From Bacteroidales bacterium (GTDB lineage: Bacteria; Bacteroidota; Bacteroidia; Bacteroidales; UBA932): DNA of 33,200 nt. How positions within the stretch are numbered: position 1 is the first letter of the stretch; every line of letters starts with the position of its first letter. Below are positions 7,765-15,848 of the stretch, in pieces. Where the stretch lies: the NCBI GenBank assembly GCA_022777585.1, contig JALFFZ010000103.1:1-33200 (forward strand). The letters run 5' to 3'. Under the pieces are notes generated by a model that was not told the origin of the DNA, did not search any database, and saw nothing but the letters and a program-made list of their open reading frames with translations. The position numbers were made by a program, and so were the translations under genes.

Positions 7765-8988
7765 ATGAATGTAAGAAGTATCAGAGAGCAGTTTCCTATT
7801 CTCAGTACGAAGGTATATGGGAAGGATCTTGTGTATTTTGACAATGCTGCAACTAGTCAGCGTCCGGCTTCTGTCATTGATAAATGGAACAGGCTCACTT
7901 CTGAATTCAATGCCAATATCCATAGGGGAGTGCATAGACTTGCTGAAGTGGCTACAGATGAATATGAGACTACGAGGGATGCTGTAAGGAATTTTATCAA
8001 TGCAGAAAGCCGAGAGGAAATAGTATTTACTTCCGGGACGACGGCATCCATTAATCTTGTGGCCTTTTCGTTCGGCGAAGCTTTCGTGAAGGAAGGAGAT
8101 GAAATAATCGTATCCGAGGCAGAACATCATTCCAACATTGTTCCATGGCAGATGTTGTGTATGAGGAAGAATGCGGTACTTAAGGTTCTCCGAATAGACG
8201 ATAACGGTCATTTCAATCTTGATGAACTGAAATCTCTGATTACGGAACATACCAGGATTGTCGCCGTAACGCAGATTTCAAATGTTCTCGGAATAGTCAA
8301 TCCAGTCGAGGAAATAGTAAGGATTTGTCACGAGCGCAATGTCCCTGTCCTTATTGACGGTGCCCAGGGAGTAGTCCACGGTGGTATTGACGTAAGGAAG
8401 GTGGACTGTGATTTCTATGCTTTTTCAGGACATAAGATGTATGCGGCAACAGGAGTCGGAGTTCTTTACGGGAAGAAGCAATGGCTTGATGCAATGCCTC
8501 CTTATATGGGTGGAGGAGAAATGATAGCGAGGGTAAGATTTTCTGGGACTACTTACGCTGATACTCCTGAGAAGTTTGAAGCGGGTACTCAGAATTTTGC
8601 ATCCGTGCCAACATTGAAGCCGGCGATTGAAATGATGCGGATGATGCAGGATGAGGAACTTCAGGCTGAGTTGGAAAATGTAAAAGAATATCTTTACGGG
8701 AAGTTAACAGAAAATGAGAATATTACTCTGTATGGTGTTCCACGTGGAACATTATCAAAGATTCCGCTATTTTCATTTTCGGTGAAGGACGTGCATCACG
8801 AGGATTTGGCATTGATCCTTGACAAGATGGGGATTGCATCCAGATCAGGGCAGATGTGCGCTGAACCTGTAATGGATAGATTTGGAGTAACCGGGATGCT
8901 GAGAATATCTCTTGCTCCATATAATACTATGGAGGAAGCTGAATACTTTATAAAATCATTGGATAAGGCTATTTCAATGCTTCGATAA
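7765..8988 (+). CDS. sufS: Cysteine desulfurase SufS
   Basis: SufS is a PLP enzyme that takes sulfur from L-cysteine as a persulfide for Fe-S cluster assembly. The 407-residue protein starts MNVRSIREQFPIL and has DNAATSQRP near 26-34. The PLP lysine is K224 in SGHKMYAATG. The catalytic cysteine is C365 in SRSGQMCAEP, which is the group II (SufS/CsdA) arrangement with a short loop. SufE follows, as expected for its sulfur acceptor. A parS site lies within the gene and encodes V325-P-R-G-T329, in the loop just after TLYG where the family varies in sequence, so it should not disturb the fold. sufB, sufC and sufD are not in the window. Confidence 0.96.
   Translation: MNVRSIREQFPILSTKVYGKDLVYFDNAATSQRPASVIDKWNRLTSEFNANIHRGVHRLAEVATDEYETTRDAVRNFINAESREEIVFTSGTTASINLVAFSFGEAFVKEGDEIIVSEAEHHSNIVPWQMLCMRKNAVLKVLRIDDNGHFNLDELKSLITEHTRIVAVTQISNVLGIVNPVEEIVRICHERNVPVLIDGAQGVVHGGIDVRKVDCDFYAFSGHKMYAATGVGVLYGKKQWLDAMPPYMGGGEMIARVRFSGTTYADTPEKFEAGTQNFASVPTLKPAIEMMRMMQDEELQAELENVKEYLYGKLTENENITLYGVPRGTLSKIPLFSFSVKDVHHEDLALILDKMGIASRSGQMCAEPVMDRFGVTGMLRISLAPYNTMEEAEYFIKSLDKAISMLR
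8736..8751. promoter_or_regulatory. parS-like centromere site 3 (inside sufS)
   Basis: This is the third exact copy of TGTTCCACGTGGAACA. As in mnmG it is read as Val-Pro-Arg-Gly-Thr, in a loop where insertions are tolerated. The flanking bases do not extend the palindrome beyond 16 bp. Confidence 0.85.
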
Positions 8989-9015
8989 AAGGATAATTAA
9001 ACATGTAATATAAAT

Positions 9016-9438
9016 ATGGCATATAACATTACTTTGGAAGAGGCGGAGAAAGATGTAGTCGAGACGTTCTCAATGTATGAGGAATGGCTTGACAAATACG
9101 AGTATCTCATCGACCTCGGAAAGAATCTGGAACCTTACCCGGAAGAGAAGAAGACTGATGACAGGCTTATCAAGGGTTGTCAGTCGAGGGTTTGGCTGGA
9201 TTACAGAATGGAAGAGGGAAGGTTGTATTTCAATGCTGACAGTGATGCCATCATTACCAAGGGAATTATATCACTGCTTATTGGAATATACTCCGGAAGA
9301 ACGCCGCAGGAGATTGCCGGCTCGGATTTCTCATTTATTGAGAAGATTGGACTGAAGGAAAATCTTTCTCCAACCAGGGCGAATGGACTTGCTTCAATGA
9401 TTGCCACTATCAAGACTGCGGCTATGGCCAATTGTTGA
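9016..9438 (+). CDS. sufE: Sulfur acceptor protein SufE
   Basis: SufE accepts the persulfide from SufS on a single cysteine and stimulates its activity. The 140-residue protein has the family core, with catalytic C55 in RLIKGCQSRVWL, and the later regions GIISLLIGIYSGRTPQEI and LSPTRANGLASMIATIK. The length is typical. It begins 27 bases after sufS and is followed 51 bases later by the DUF59 gene, so the three form a small Fe-S assembly operon. Confidence 0.95.
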   Translation: MAYNITLEEAEKDVVETFSMYEEWLDKYEYLIDLGKNLEPYPEEKKTDDRLIKGCQSRVWLDYRMEEGRLYFNADSDAIITKGIISLLIGIYSGRTPQEIAGSDFSFIEKIGLKENLSPTRANGLASMIATIKTAAMANC

Positions 9439-9489
9439 GATATCCCGAATTCGAACCGTGTGCTTCGTACGATGTGACGGAATTTAAAA

Positions 9490-9858
9490 ATGATCATACA
9501 AGATATGGAAGAAAATAAGGAAGTATTGACAGCTGAGGATGCCAGGGAACTGGCACCACTTTATTCCAATGTTATTTTGGCATTGAAACAGGTATACGAT
9601 CCTGAGATTCCTGTAAATATATATGACCTCGGACTGATTTATGAGCTAGTGATAAACAAGAAGAGGGAAGTGAATATCACGATGACTTTCACCGCGCCGA
9701 ACTGCCCGATGGCCGATGAGGTGATGAATGACGTGAAAGTATCTGTGGAGGATGTTCCGGGGGTTACGGCCTGCAACATTGAACTGGTATTCGAACCTGC
9801 CTGGGATAAGAGCATGCTTTCCGATGAGGCCAAACTAGAACTTGGACTTGATGATTAA
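9490..9858 (+). CDS. sufT: DUF59/MIP18-family Fe-S assembly factor (SufT-like)
   Basis: The 122-residue protein is a single MIP18/DUF59 domain. It has the conserved YDPEIPVNIYDLGLIYEL segment (36-53) and the reactive cysteine C72 in TAPNCPMADEV. In Bacteria these proteins (SufT) help mature Fe-S proteins; a role as a carrier or targeting factor fits the sufS-sufE context. The start at 9490 gives MIIQDMEENK; the second methionine (9505) is equally possible because the first residues are poorly conserved. The exact biochemical step of SufT-like proteins is not settled. Confidence 0.88.
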   Translation: MIIQDMEENKEVLTAEDARELAPLYSNVILALKQVYDPEIPVNIYDLGLIYELVINKKREVNITMTFTAPNCPMADEVMNDVKVSVEDVPGVTACNIELVFEPAWDKSMLSDEAKLELGLDD

Positions 9859-9882
9859 GATAAACATTTGATTTTCAAATAG

Positions 9883-10422
9883 ATGTCGGCGAATATCATA
9901 AGAGCTTATATTTCCCTGGGCAGTAATTTGGGAGACAGAAATAACAATCTTGATACAGCATTGACCCTGATATCGCATATCCCTGGGGTAAAATTGCGGA
10001 ATGTGTCAGATTACTTGGAAACAGAACCCTGGGGTTTTACATCGTCTCATAAATTTTTGAACTGCGCCGCATCAATAGACTATAATCCGACAGAAACAAA
10101 GAAAGTAGTCTGCAACACTGAACATCGACTCTCTGAAAATGTCGAGGAGGAGGAATCCATCTACCTTCTGAATGCGTTGAAAAACATAGAATGGGTCATG
10201 GGCAGGAGGGAAACTCTGAAATTCAATTCAGAGGGGAAACGTCTCTATCATTCCCGCATCATTGATATTGATATACTTTTTTACGGTACGGAAAATATTA
10301 GGACAGAAAGACTTACAGTTCCGCATCCTTTAATGAAAGAACGAGATTTCGTGATGATTCCGCTCCGTCAAATCGCGGACAGTAAGATAATATCATCATT
10401 TCCGGATATTTTCGGAAAATAA
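9883..10422 (+). CDS. folK: 2-amino-4-hydroxy-6-hydroxymethyldihydropteridine pyrophosphokinase (HPPK)
   Basis: FolK transfers pyrophosphate from ATP to hydroxymethyl-dihydropterin in folate synthesis. Family marks are AYISLGSNLGDR (8-19), SDYLETEPWGF (about 42-52), FLNCAASID, the MGRRE start of the ATP loop and IDIDILFYG, which supplies the two Mg-binding aspartates. At 179 residues it is somewhat longer than many HPPKs. A charged stretch, CNTEHRLSENVEEEES, sits between the NPTE segment and the helix leading to MGRR, where most family members have only a short turn. It starts 24 bases after the DUF59 gene and probably shares its transcript. Confidence 0.92.
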   Translation: MSANIIRAYISLGSNLGDRNNNLDTALTLISHIPGVKLRNVSDYLETEPWGFTSSHKFLNCAASIDYNPTETKKVVCNTEHRLSENVEEEESIYLLNALKNIEWVMGRRETLKFNSEGKRLYHSRIIDIDILFYGTENIRTERLTVPHPLMKERDFVMIPLRQIADSKIISSFPDIFGK

Positions 10423-10426
10423 TGTT

Positions 10427-10460
10427 TATTTTTGCATTTCGCGTTGCATATATGCACGCA
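10427..10460 (+). promoter_or_regulatory. glyS promoter -7 element and leader palindrome
   Basis: TATTTTTG at 10427-10434 fits TAnnTTTG, five bases after the folK stop. The predicted transcript would begin with or near a small dyad, TGCATATATGCA (10445-10456), flanked by GCG and CGC, leaving a leader of about 60 bases before the glyS ATG. There is no T-box-like structure. The dyad may be an mRNA 5' hairpin or an operator. Confidence 0.45.
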
Positions 10461-10499
10461 TACAATAGTTGGAATTATAATATTTATAGATAGACATTT

Positions 10500-12038
10500 A
10501 TGACACAGGAAGAACTTTTCAAAATCTTGGTGGCACATTGCAAGGAATATGGATTCATATTCCCGTCCAGCGAGATTTACGACGGTCTTGCAGCCGTATA
10601 TGATTACGGCCAGATGGGTGTGGAACTCAAAAACAATATCAAGAGATACTGGTGGGAGGCTATGACACGTCTTCACGAAAACGTTGTCGGCATTGATTCC
10701 TGCGTATTTATGCATCCTAAGACCTGGGTAGCTTCCGGACACGTGGCAGCTTTCAATGACCCTCTCATTGACAATAAGGATTCCAAGAAAAGATACCGCG
10801 CAGACAACCTGATTGAGGATTATCTCGGAAAAATCGAGGAGAAAATCGAGAAGGAAGTTGCGAAGGGACGCAAGAAATTCGGCGAGAATTTCGACGAGGC
10901 CAAGTTCCGCGAAACCAATCCTAATGTTCTCCGCGAGAAGGCAAAATATGAGGAGGTGCACAACCGCTATGTAGCCGCCGAGACTGCCAATGATCTCAAG
11001 GAATACAAGCAGATTATCCTCGACTGCGGCATTGTAGATCCTATTTCGGGTACTGCGAACTGGACTGACGTACGCCAGTTCAACCTTATGTTCAGCACCC
11101 AGATCAGCAATACCGGCGACGCCGATGACAAGATTTATCTCCGTCCTGAGACCGCCCAGGGTATTTTCGTGGAATATCTCAACGTCCAGAAGACCGGCCG
11201 TATGAAAATTCCTTTCGGAATTGCCCAGATTGGAAAGGCATTCAGAAATGAAATTGTTGCCCGCCAGTTCATCTTCCGCATGAGGGAGTTCGAGCAGATG
11301 GAGATGGAGTTCTTCTGCAGACCTGGTACCGAGATGGAATTTTTCGAGAAGTGGAAGGCCAACCGCATGAAGTGGCACGTCAACCTCGGCATGGGTGCGG
11401 AGAACTACCGTTTCCATGACCACGAGAAACTTGCACATTATGCCAATGCTGCCACTGACATTGAGTTCAATTTCCCGTTCGGTTTCAAGGAACTCGAGGG
11501 AATCCACTCGAGAACTGACTTCGACCTCGGCAATCACGCCAAACTCTCCGGCAAGAAGATTCAGTACTTCGACCCTGAAACAGGCGAAAGCTACACTCCT
11601 TACTGCGTGGAGACATCCATTGGAGTGGACCGTATGTTCCTCGCCGTTCTATCACATTCATATAAGGTGGAACAGCTCGAAGGCGGAGAATCAAGGGTTG
11701 TGCTCGGCATTCCTGCACCTCTTGCACCAATCAAGGTTGCTGTTCTTCCTCTCATCAAGAAGGACGGACTTCCTGAATTCGCCCAGAAAGTCGTTGACGA
11801 ACTCAAATATGACTTCAACTACCAGTACGATGAGAAGGACAGCATAGGAAAGAGATATCGCCGCCAGGATGCCATCGGAACTCCGTTCTGTGTGACCATC
11901 GACCACGATTCTCTTAATGACAATTGCGTCACTGTCCGCGACCGCGACACAATGGAGCAGGTTAGAGTACCTGTAGCTGAACTCAGGGCAATGATTGACA
12001 AGAAGGTCAATATGTCCAACCTTCTCCGTGGACTTTAG
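10500..12038 (+). CDS. glyS: Glycine--tRNA ligase, single-chain (alpha2) type
   Basis: This 512-residue class II synthetase charges tRNA-Gly. It is the one-polypeptide form used by Bacteroidota, Actinobacteria and Eukarya, not the separate GlyQ/GlyS alpha2beta2 form. The N-terminus has FPSSEIYDGLAAVYDYGQMG (21-40). Motif 2 is FRNEIVARQFIFRMREFEQ, the glycine pocket region is LRPETAQGIFVEYLNV, and motif 3 is VETSIGVDRMFLAVL. The C-terminal anticodon-binding domain begins near VLGIPAPLAPIKVAVLPL. Codon use is rich in C-ending codons, unlike mnmG, as expected for a highly expressed gene. Confidence 0.96.
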   Translation: MTQEELFKILVAHCKEYGFIFPSSEIYDGLAAVYDYGQMGVELKNNIKRYWWEAMTRLHENVVGIDSCVFMHPKTWVASGHVAAFNDPLIDNKDSKKRYRADNLIEDYLGKIEEKIEKEVAKGRKKFGENFDEAKFRETNPNVLREKAKYEEVHNRYVAAETANDLKEYKQIILDCGIVDPISGTANWTDVRQFNLMFSTQISNTGDADDKIYLRPETAQGIFVEYLNVQKTGRMKIPFGIAQIGKAFRNEIVARQFIFRMREFEQMEMEFFCRPGTEMEFFEKWKANRMKWHVNLGMGAENYRFHDHEKLAHYANAATDIEFNFPFGFKELEGIHSRTDFDLGNHAKLSGKKIQYFDPETGESYTPYCVETSIGVDRMFLAVLSHSYKVEQLEGGESRVVLGIPAPLAPIKVAVLPLIKKDGLPEFAQKVVDELKYDFNYQYDEKDSIGKRYRRQDAIGTPFCVTIDHDSLNDNCVTVRDRDTMEQVRVPVAELRAMIDKKVNMSNLLRGL

Positions 12039-12041
12039 TAT

Positions 12042-12692
12042 ATGCCCCGCAGTGTAGCATTATTTGATCTCGACGGTGTAATTCTCGATACGGAAGGGAG
12101 TTACACCGCCTTTTGGGATGACTATGGCAGCCGGAACTTTTCAGAGAAAGATTTCGGATTGAAAATCAAGGGTCAGACACTTGTCAAGATTCTGGGTGAT
12201 TATTTTCCGGAAGAGAAGAAGAGGGAAGCCATCATTGACTCCATCAATGATTTTGAGAGAAACATGACCTACCCATTTGTACCAGGGGCAGAGAAATATA
12301 TCAAATCATTGAAAGCCAATGGAATAAGGACAGCAGTAGTCACCAGTTCCAACCTCCCGAAGATGGAGAATGTATATCGTTGCCATCCCGATTTCAAGGA
12401 AATGTTCGATATTATCCTCACAAGCGAGGATTTCTCCGAGTCCAAACCTTCACCCTATTGCTATCTCAAGGCGATGAGATTGTTCGGAGCCGGACCGGAA
12501 GACTGCGTGGTATTCGAGGATTCCGTATCAGGTCTGCAGGCTGGAAAAGCATCCGGGGCATTCATCGTGGGACTACTCACTACCAATCCGGAGAAGATTG
12601 TCCGGGAGTATTCTGACTTGATGATAAGGGACTTCAATGATTCCCGAATCAGCGAAATCGGGTTTTCATACTTGGTATGCCCGCAATCATAA
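12042..12692 (+). CDS. HAD-superfamily phosphatase/phosphomutase-like protein
   Basis: The 216-residue protein is a HAD subfamily IA hydrolase of the beta-phosphoglucomutase/sugar-phosphatase type. The nucleophile motif is ALFDLDGVILDTEG (D9 and D11), motif II is AVVTSSN, the motif III lysine lies in SKPSPYCYLKA, and motif IV is VVFEDSVSGLQAGKASG. An alpha-helical cap lies between the first two. The substrate cannot be read from the sequence. It begins three bases after the glyS stop, so it is almost surely co-transcribed. Such neighbours are common and do not by themselves imply a link to tRNA charging. Confidence 0.85.
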   Translation: MPRSVALFDLDGVILDTEGSYTAFWDDYGSRNFSEKDFGLKIKGQTLVKILGDYFPEEKKREAIIDSINDFERNMTYPFVPGAEKYIKSLKANGIRTAVVTSSNLPKMENVYRCHPDFKEMFDIILTSEDFSESKPSPYCYLKAMRLFGAGPEDCVVFEDSVSGLQAGKASGAFIVGLLTTNPEKIVREYSDLMIRDFNDSRISEIGFSYLVCPQS

Positions 12693-12710
12693 TGTTTTTA
12701 CTTGATAATA

Positions 12711-12742
12711 TTTGCATTTTAGAGTCGGAAAATTTACATTTG
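12711..12742 (+). promoter_or_regulatory. Bacteroidota-type promoter of the 984-residue lipoprotein gene
   Basis: A TTTG box (12711-12714), a 20-base spacer and TACATTTG (12735-12742) match the -33/-7 pattern. The predicted start lies about 20 bases before the ATG at 12770. This supports the lipoprotein as the first gene of its own unit. Confidence 0.65.
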
Positions 12743-12769
12743 CTTTTTGAGTAACAATAATATTAGCTT

Positions 12770-15724
12770 ATGAAACGATTTGACATGTACCTTGGCAGAA
12801 TTGCTGCTGCAGCCATTCTGCTGGTGACCGGAGGATTTCTGTCCAGTTGTGAAAAGAATGATGACGGTCCGAAACTTGACAAGATTACAGTAACAGTATC
12901 CGAAGTCAGTGCAACGGCTACTACCGCCGAATTTATCGGTGTTGTAGAGCGTCAGGCAAAGGCTCCTGCTGATGCTATAGTAGGATTTGAGTACTCAAAT
13001 TCAGAAGATTTCACAGGTGCTGCTGAAGTAACGGGTCTTGCTGAACAGTTTACCGAGAAAGTTACCGGTCTCTCAGTAAGTACAAAGTACTATTATCGTA
13101 CCTTCGTTGATAAGAAGGGAGAGAGGACATACGGTGAGACTGCTTCCTTTACGACCAATTCAGCATCAGTTTCTATTGTGACGGTTGATGCTTCTTCCAC
13201 AAAGGCTGTGATTCAGTGCGAAGTTGATCCTGAGGTCGCCGGCAGCAGTTCTTTGAAAGCCGGAATCGAATTATCAGCCGACGTGACCTTCGCCGCTGTC
13301 ATGGACATTACCGCCAAGACAATTTCAAAGGAAGGTGCTTATACGATTAATATAGAAGATCTTGCCCTCAATACCTTCTACTACATTCGTCCTTACATTG
13401 AGGATGCCGGTTCACGAGTTTATGGCACAGCTAAGGCATTTGCCACTACCGATGTGAAAGTAGCACTCGATGTAAACCTCAATAAGGCTCTTCTCAGAGT
13501 AGTAGGTTCTGTATATGTCGATGAGGCTGACATTGATGTGATTACCGTAGGTTATCAGATTTCTACAGACTCAGAGTTCTCGGCTTCCGCTACTACTGAT
13601 GTGGTTATACCTGCCAGTCAGTATGCATACTACGATTCAAATACCATGTTCAACCGCCGCAGGCCTTCTACAGACTATTACTACCGCTCATACGTTGTTC
13701 TTGACGGTGTATATTATTACAACAATATTTCAAGGCATACTACTGACCCTCTTGAGGTAAAGGGATACAACCTTCTTCCTGCCACAATCAAGGCTACATC
13801 AGCTTCTGCAATGCCTTCAGTTGATGCCTGGGATCTCACAGGTGTTGATGAGATGGGTGTTGCATACTCTACCGATGCTGATTTCCTTACTTCACGTACA
13901 GGTATTTCCTACACTGCAATGCAGGAGGATCCTTTCTTCGGAGGATATATGCTTGCATTGTCAGGTCTCACCCCTGCCACAGGATACTACTACACCTACT
14001 ACATCAAGCGTGGTTCAGAGTATGAGTATGGCCCTGCCGAGAGTGTTCTTTCATTCGCTACACAGCCTGACGCATCCTGCATTTCTGTAAATGATGTCAA
14101 GCCTGAGAGCTATACTCCTGGTAAGGTTATCTTCACAGGATCATCCAAGGTTTCCGAACTTGCAAAGACCACTTACTCTATCGTAACATCACTCGAGTAC
14201 GCTACCGATAAGGACTTCTCCGACAAGACAGTCAAGGAGTTCACCGGCAATCTCTCATTCCAGAAGAATGATCTCAAGCCTGCTACTACCTACTATTACA
14301 GAGTGGCATTGGCTTACAGGGACAGTAAGGGTGACAAGACTTTGTACACTGCTGTCAAGTCATTCACTACCAATGAAATGGTTGTATCCGTAGGTGCATC
14401 TACTACCAACATCAAGGCTACCAGCATCAAGCTGGGTATTGGTTTCGACTACTCTATGTGGGACAGGACTGGTCTTGTTACAGGTGCCATAATGACTACA
14501 GATCCTGCTTGTGAACTTACATCAGAGGGCGTGATTATGAAGGAGTCCTACGATGTTGAGGATATGTTTTTCGGAACAATGACCATGCTGGATGAATTTA
14601 CCGGACTTGAGCCTGCAACCAAGTACTATTTCAGATCCTTCATCAAGAGGGGAGAAGAGTATAAACTTGGTGAAATCAAGAGTGTCACTACACTTGGTCC
14701 TGCAGCTTCGTATGTCGCTGTGACCGATATGATGGATGGACGTCTTGTACTTGACCTCAATGTTCAGCGTGACGATGCAAGCAAATTCACCATTGGTATT
14801 GAGTATGCGTTCGACGAAAAGTTCACAGACGGTGCCAAAAAGATGAATATCGACCGTTCAAAAGACAATCAGTCTCAGACTGCAGCCTATCGTAAACAGC
14901 TGAATATCAATATGCCTTCGACAGATGTTTACTATCGTTTCTATTATGCAAAAACCGGTACAACCGATTATGTATATGGAGACACCAAGAAGTTCAGGAT
15001 GCTTGATTTGACAGAATCTCAGATTGTTCCTGCCGCAAGTGGTATTACAGCTAACAGTGTTACAATCAGTGGTGCGTTGAATACAGGTTCTTACTCTGTT
15101 GCAAAACTTTCGATTGGAGTTCTTTGTGCAGCAACAGCTAATCCTACATTGGAGACCGCAGGTGTTGTAAGTTCTCCAATGAAGCTTGAGTTGGATTGGT
15201 TTACATTCAGCTATGTACTTGTACCGACAACCTTGAATGGTCTTGGATCAGGTACAACCTACTACTACCGTATCTACTACAAGGTTGGTGAAAACGTTAT
15301 TTACTTGCCTGTACATACTTTTGAGACCGTGTCTGCGCCTACGACTGTTGAGGTTACCAATGATAACCTTGCCGGATTTAGCGGTGCTTTAACCGGAACT
15401 CCAAAGACTACAACTGTCGGTGATTTGACATTGACACTCAATGGGATAGGTGGTGGTGGATCAGGAAGTCGCTATGCTAAATTGGGAACATCAAGTAATC
15501 TTGCCATTACTGCCCCTAAGGCAATCAAGGCAATTAATCTTACAGTTGATTCCTTTACCGGAACGCTTTCAGTAAAAGAAAGCCCATCTTCCGGGACTGC
15601 TTTGGCTTCACAGTATCTTAATGAAGGAACTTCAGCCAATTTCACTCTTTCTTCGGATTTGAAGACAGTGTATATCACTTCAAGTGCTAACGTTAAGATT
15701 ACAGCTCTTTCAGTCACCTACTAA
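12770..15724 (+). CDS. Large exported lipoprotein with eight FN3-like repeats
   Basis: The 984-residue protein has a lipoprotein signal peptide ending GGFLSSC (C27). Eight modules of about 100 residues each end in TxYYYRxYxxxxGxxxYG...F.T-type signatures, at about 105-130, 202-227, 301-325, 404-432, 506-534, 617-641, 718-744 and 829-854. The last ~120 residues differ: they are Gly/Ser/Thr-rich, contain GGGGSGSRYAKLGTSSN and end in NVKITALSVTY, resembling a beta-sandwich C-terminal domain seen in other Bacteroidales surface proteins. I do not recognise a specific function; cell-surface binding is inference. It is related to the smaller lipoprotein at 1027-2439. It has its own promoter and is closed by a terminator. 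Confidence 0.88.
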   Translation: MKRFDMYLGRIAAAAILLVTGGFLSSCEKNDDGPKLDKITVTVSEVSATATTAEFIGVVERQAKAPADAIVGFEYSNSEDFTGAAEVTGLAEQFTEKVTGLSVSTKYYYRTFVDKKGERTYGETASFTTNSASVSIVTVDASSTKAVIQCEVDPEVAGSSSLKAGIELSADVTFAAVMDITAKTISKEGAYTINIEDLALNTFYYIRPYIEDAGSRVYGTAKAFATTDVKVALDVNLNKALLRVVGSVYVDEADIDVITVGYQISTDSEFSASATTDVVIPASQYAYYDSNTMFNRRRPSTDYYYRSYVVLDGVYYYNNISRHTTDPLEVKGYNLLPATIKATSASAMPSVDAWDLTGVDEMGVAYSTDADFLTSRTGISYTAMQEDPFFGGYMLALSGLTPATGYYYTYYIKRGSEYEYGPAESVLSFATQPDASCISVNDVKPESYTPGKVIFTGSSKVSELAKTTYSIVTSLEYATDKDFSDKTVKEFTGNLSFQKNDLKPATTYYYRVALAYRDSKGDKTLYTAVKSFTTNEMVVSVGASTTNIKATSIKLGIGFDYSMWDRTGLVTGAIMTTDPACELTSEGVIMKESYDVEDMFFGTMTMLDEFTGLEPATKYYFRSFIKRGEEYKLGEIKSVTTLGPAASYVAVTDMMDGRLVLDLNVQRDDASKFTIGIEYAFDEKFTDGAKKMNIDRSKDNQSQTAAYRKQLNINMPSTDVYYRFYYAKTGTTDYVYGDTKKFRMLDLTESQIVPAASGITANSVTISGALNTGSYSVAKLSIGVLCAATANPTLETAGVVSSPMKLELDWFTFSYVLVPTTLNGLGSGTTYYYRIYYKVGENVIYLPVHTFETVSAPTTVEVTNDNLAGFSGALTGTPKTTTVGDLTLTLNGIGGGGSGSRYAKLGTSSNLAITAPKAIKAINLTVDSFTGTLSVKESPSSGTALASQYLNEGTSANFTLSSDLKTVYITSSANVKITALSVTY

Positions 15725-15749
15725 CAGAACACTTTTACATGCATAATAT

Positions 15750-15782
15750 CAGGGCGGCCGCCAAGGTCCGCCCTGTTTTTTT
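15750..15782 (+). terminator. Rho-independent terminator after the lipoprotein gene
   Basis: CAGGGCGG (15750-15757) pairs with CCGCCCTG (15768-15775) around a 10-base loop, followed directly by seven T. It lies 26 bases after the stop of the lipoprotein gene and separates it from fucI. Confidence 0.92.
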
Positions 15783-15797
15783 CATCAGAAAAAACCG

Positions 15798-15805
15798 TAT
15801 ATTTG
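15798..15805 (+). promoter_or_regulatory. Likely -7 element of the fuc genes
   Basis: TATATTTG fits TAnnTTTG and lies 43 bases before the fucI ATG. The -33 position would fall in the T-run of the preceding terminator and no TTG is visible there, so the promoter is weak or depends on an activator. Confidence 0.45.
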
Positions 15806-15848
15806 CCATATTGTAAAAAATGCACATAATTATAACACCAATAACACG

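Noticed and set aside
7717..8250. Minus-strand open frame of 177 codons over the sufS start
   Set aside because: It overlaps the sufS promoter and PLP-enzyme N-terminus and has no recognisable motif.
10741..10748. ACACGTGG in glyS as a parS half-site
   Set aside because: The flanking arms are not symmetric and do not fit the consensus.
10368..11537. Minus-strand open frame of 389 codons
   Set aside because: It lies antisense to glyS, whose synthetase motifs are unmistakable; the minus-strand product has no recognisable domain and its frame is a by-product of GC-rich codon choice.
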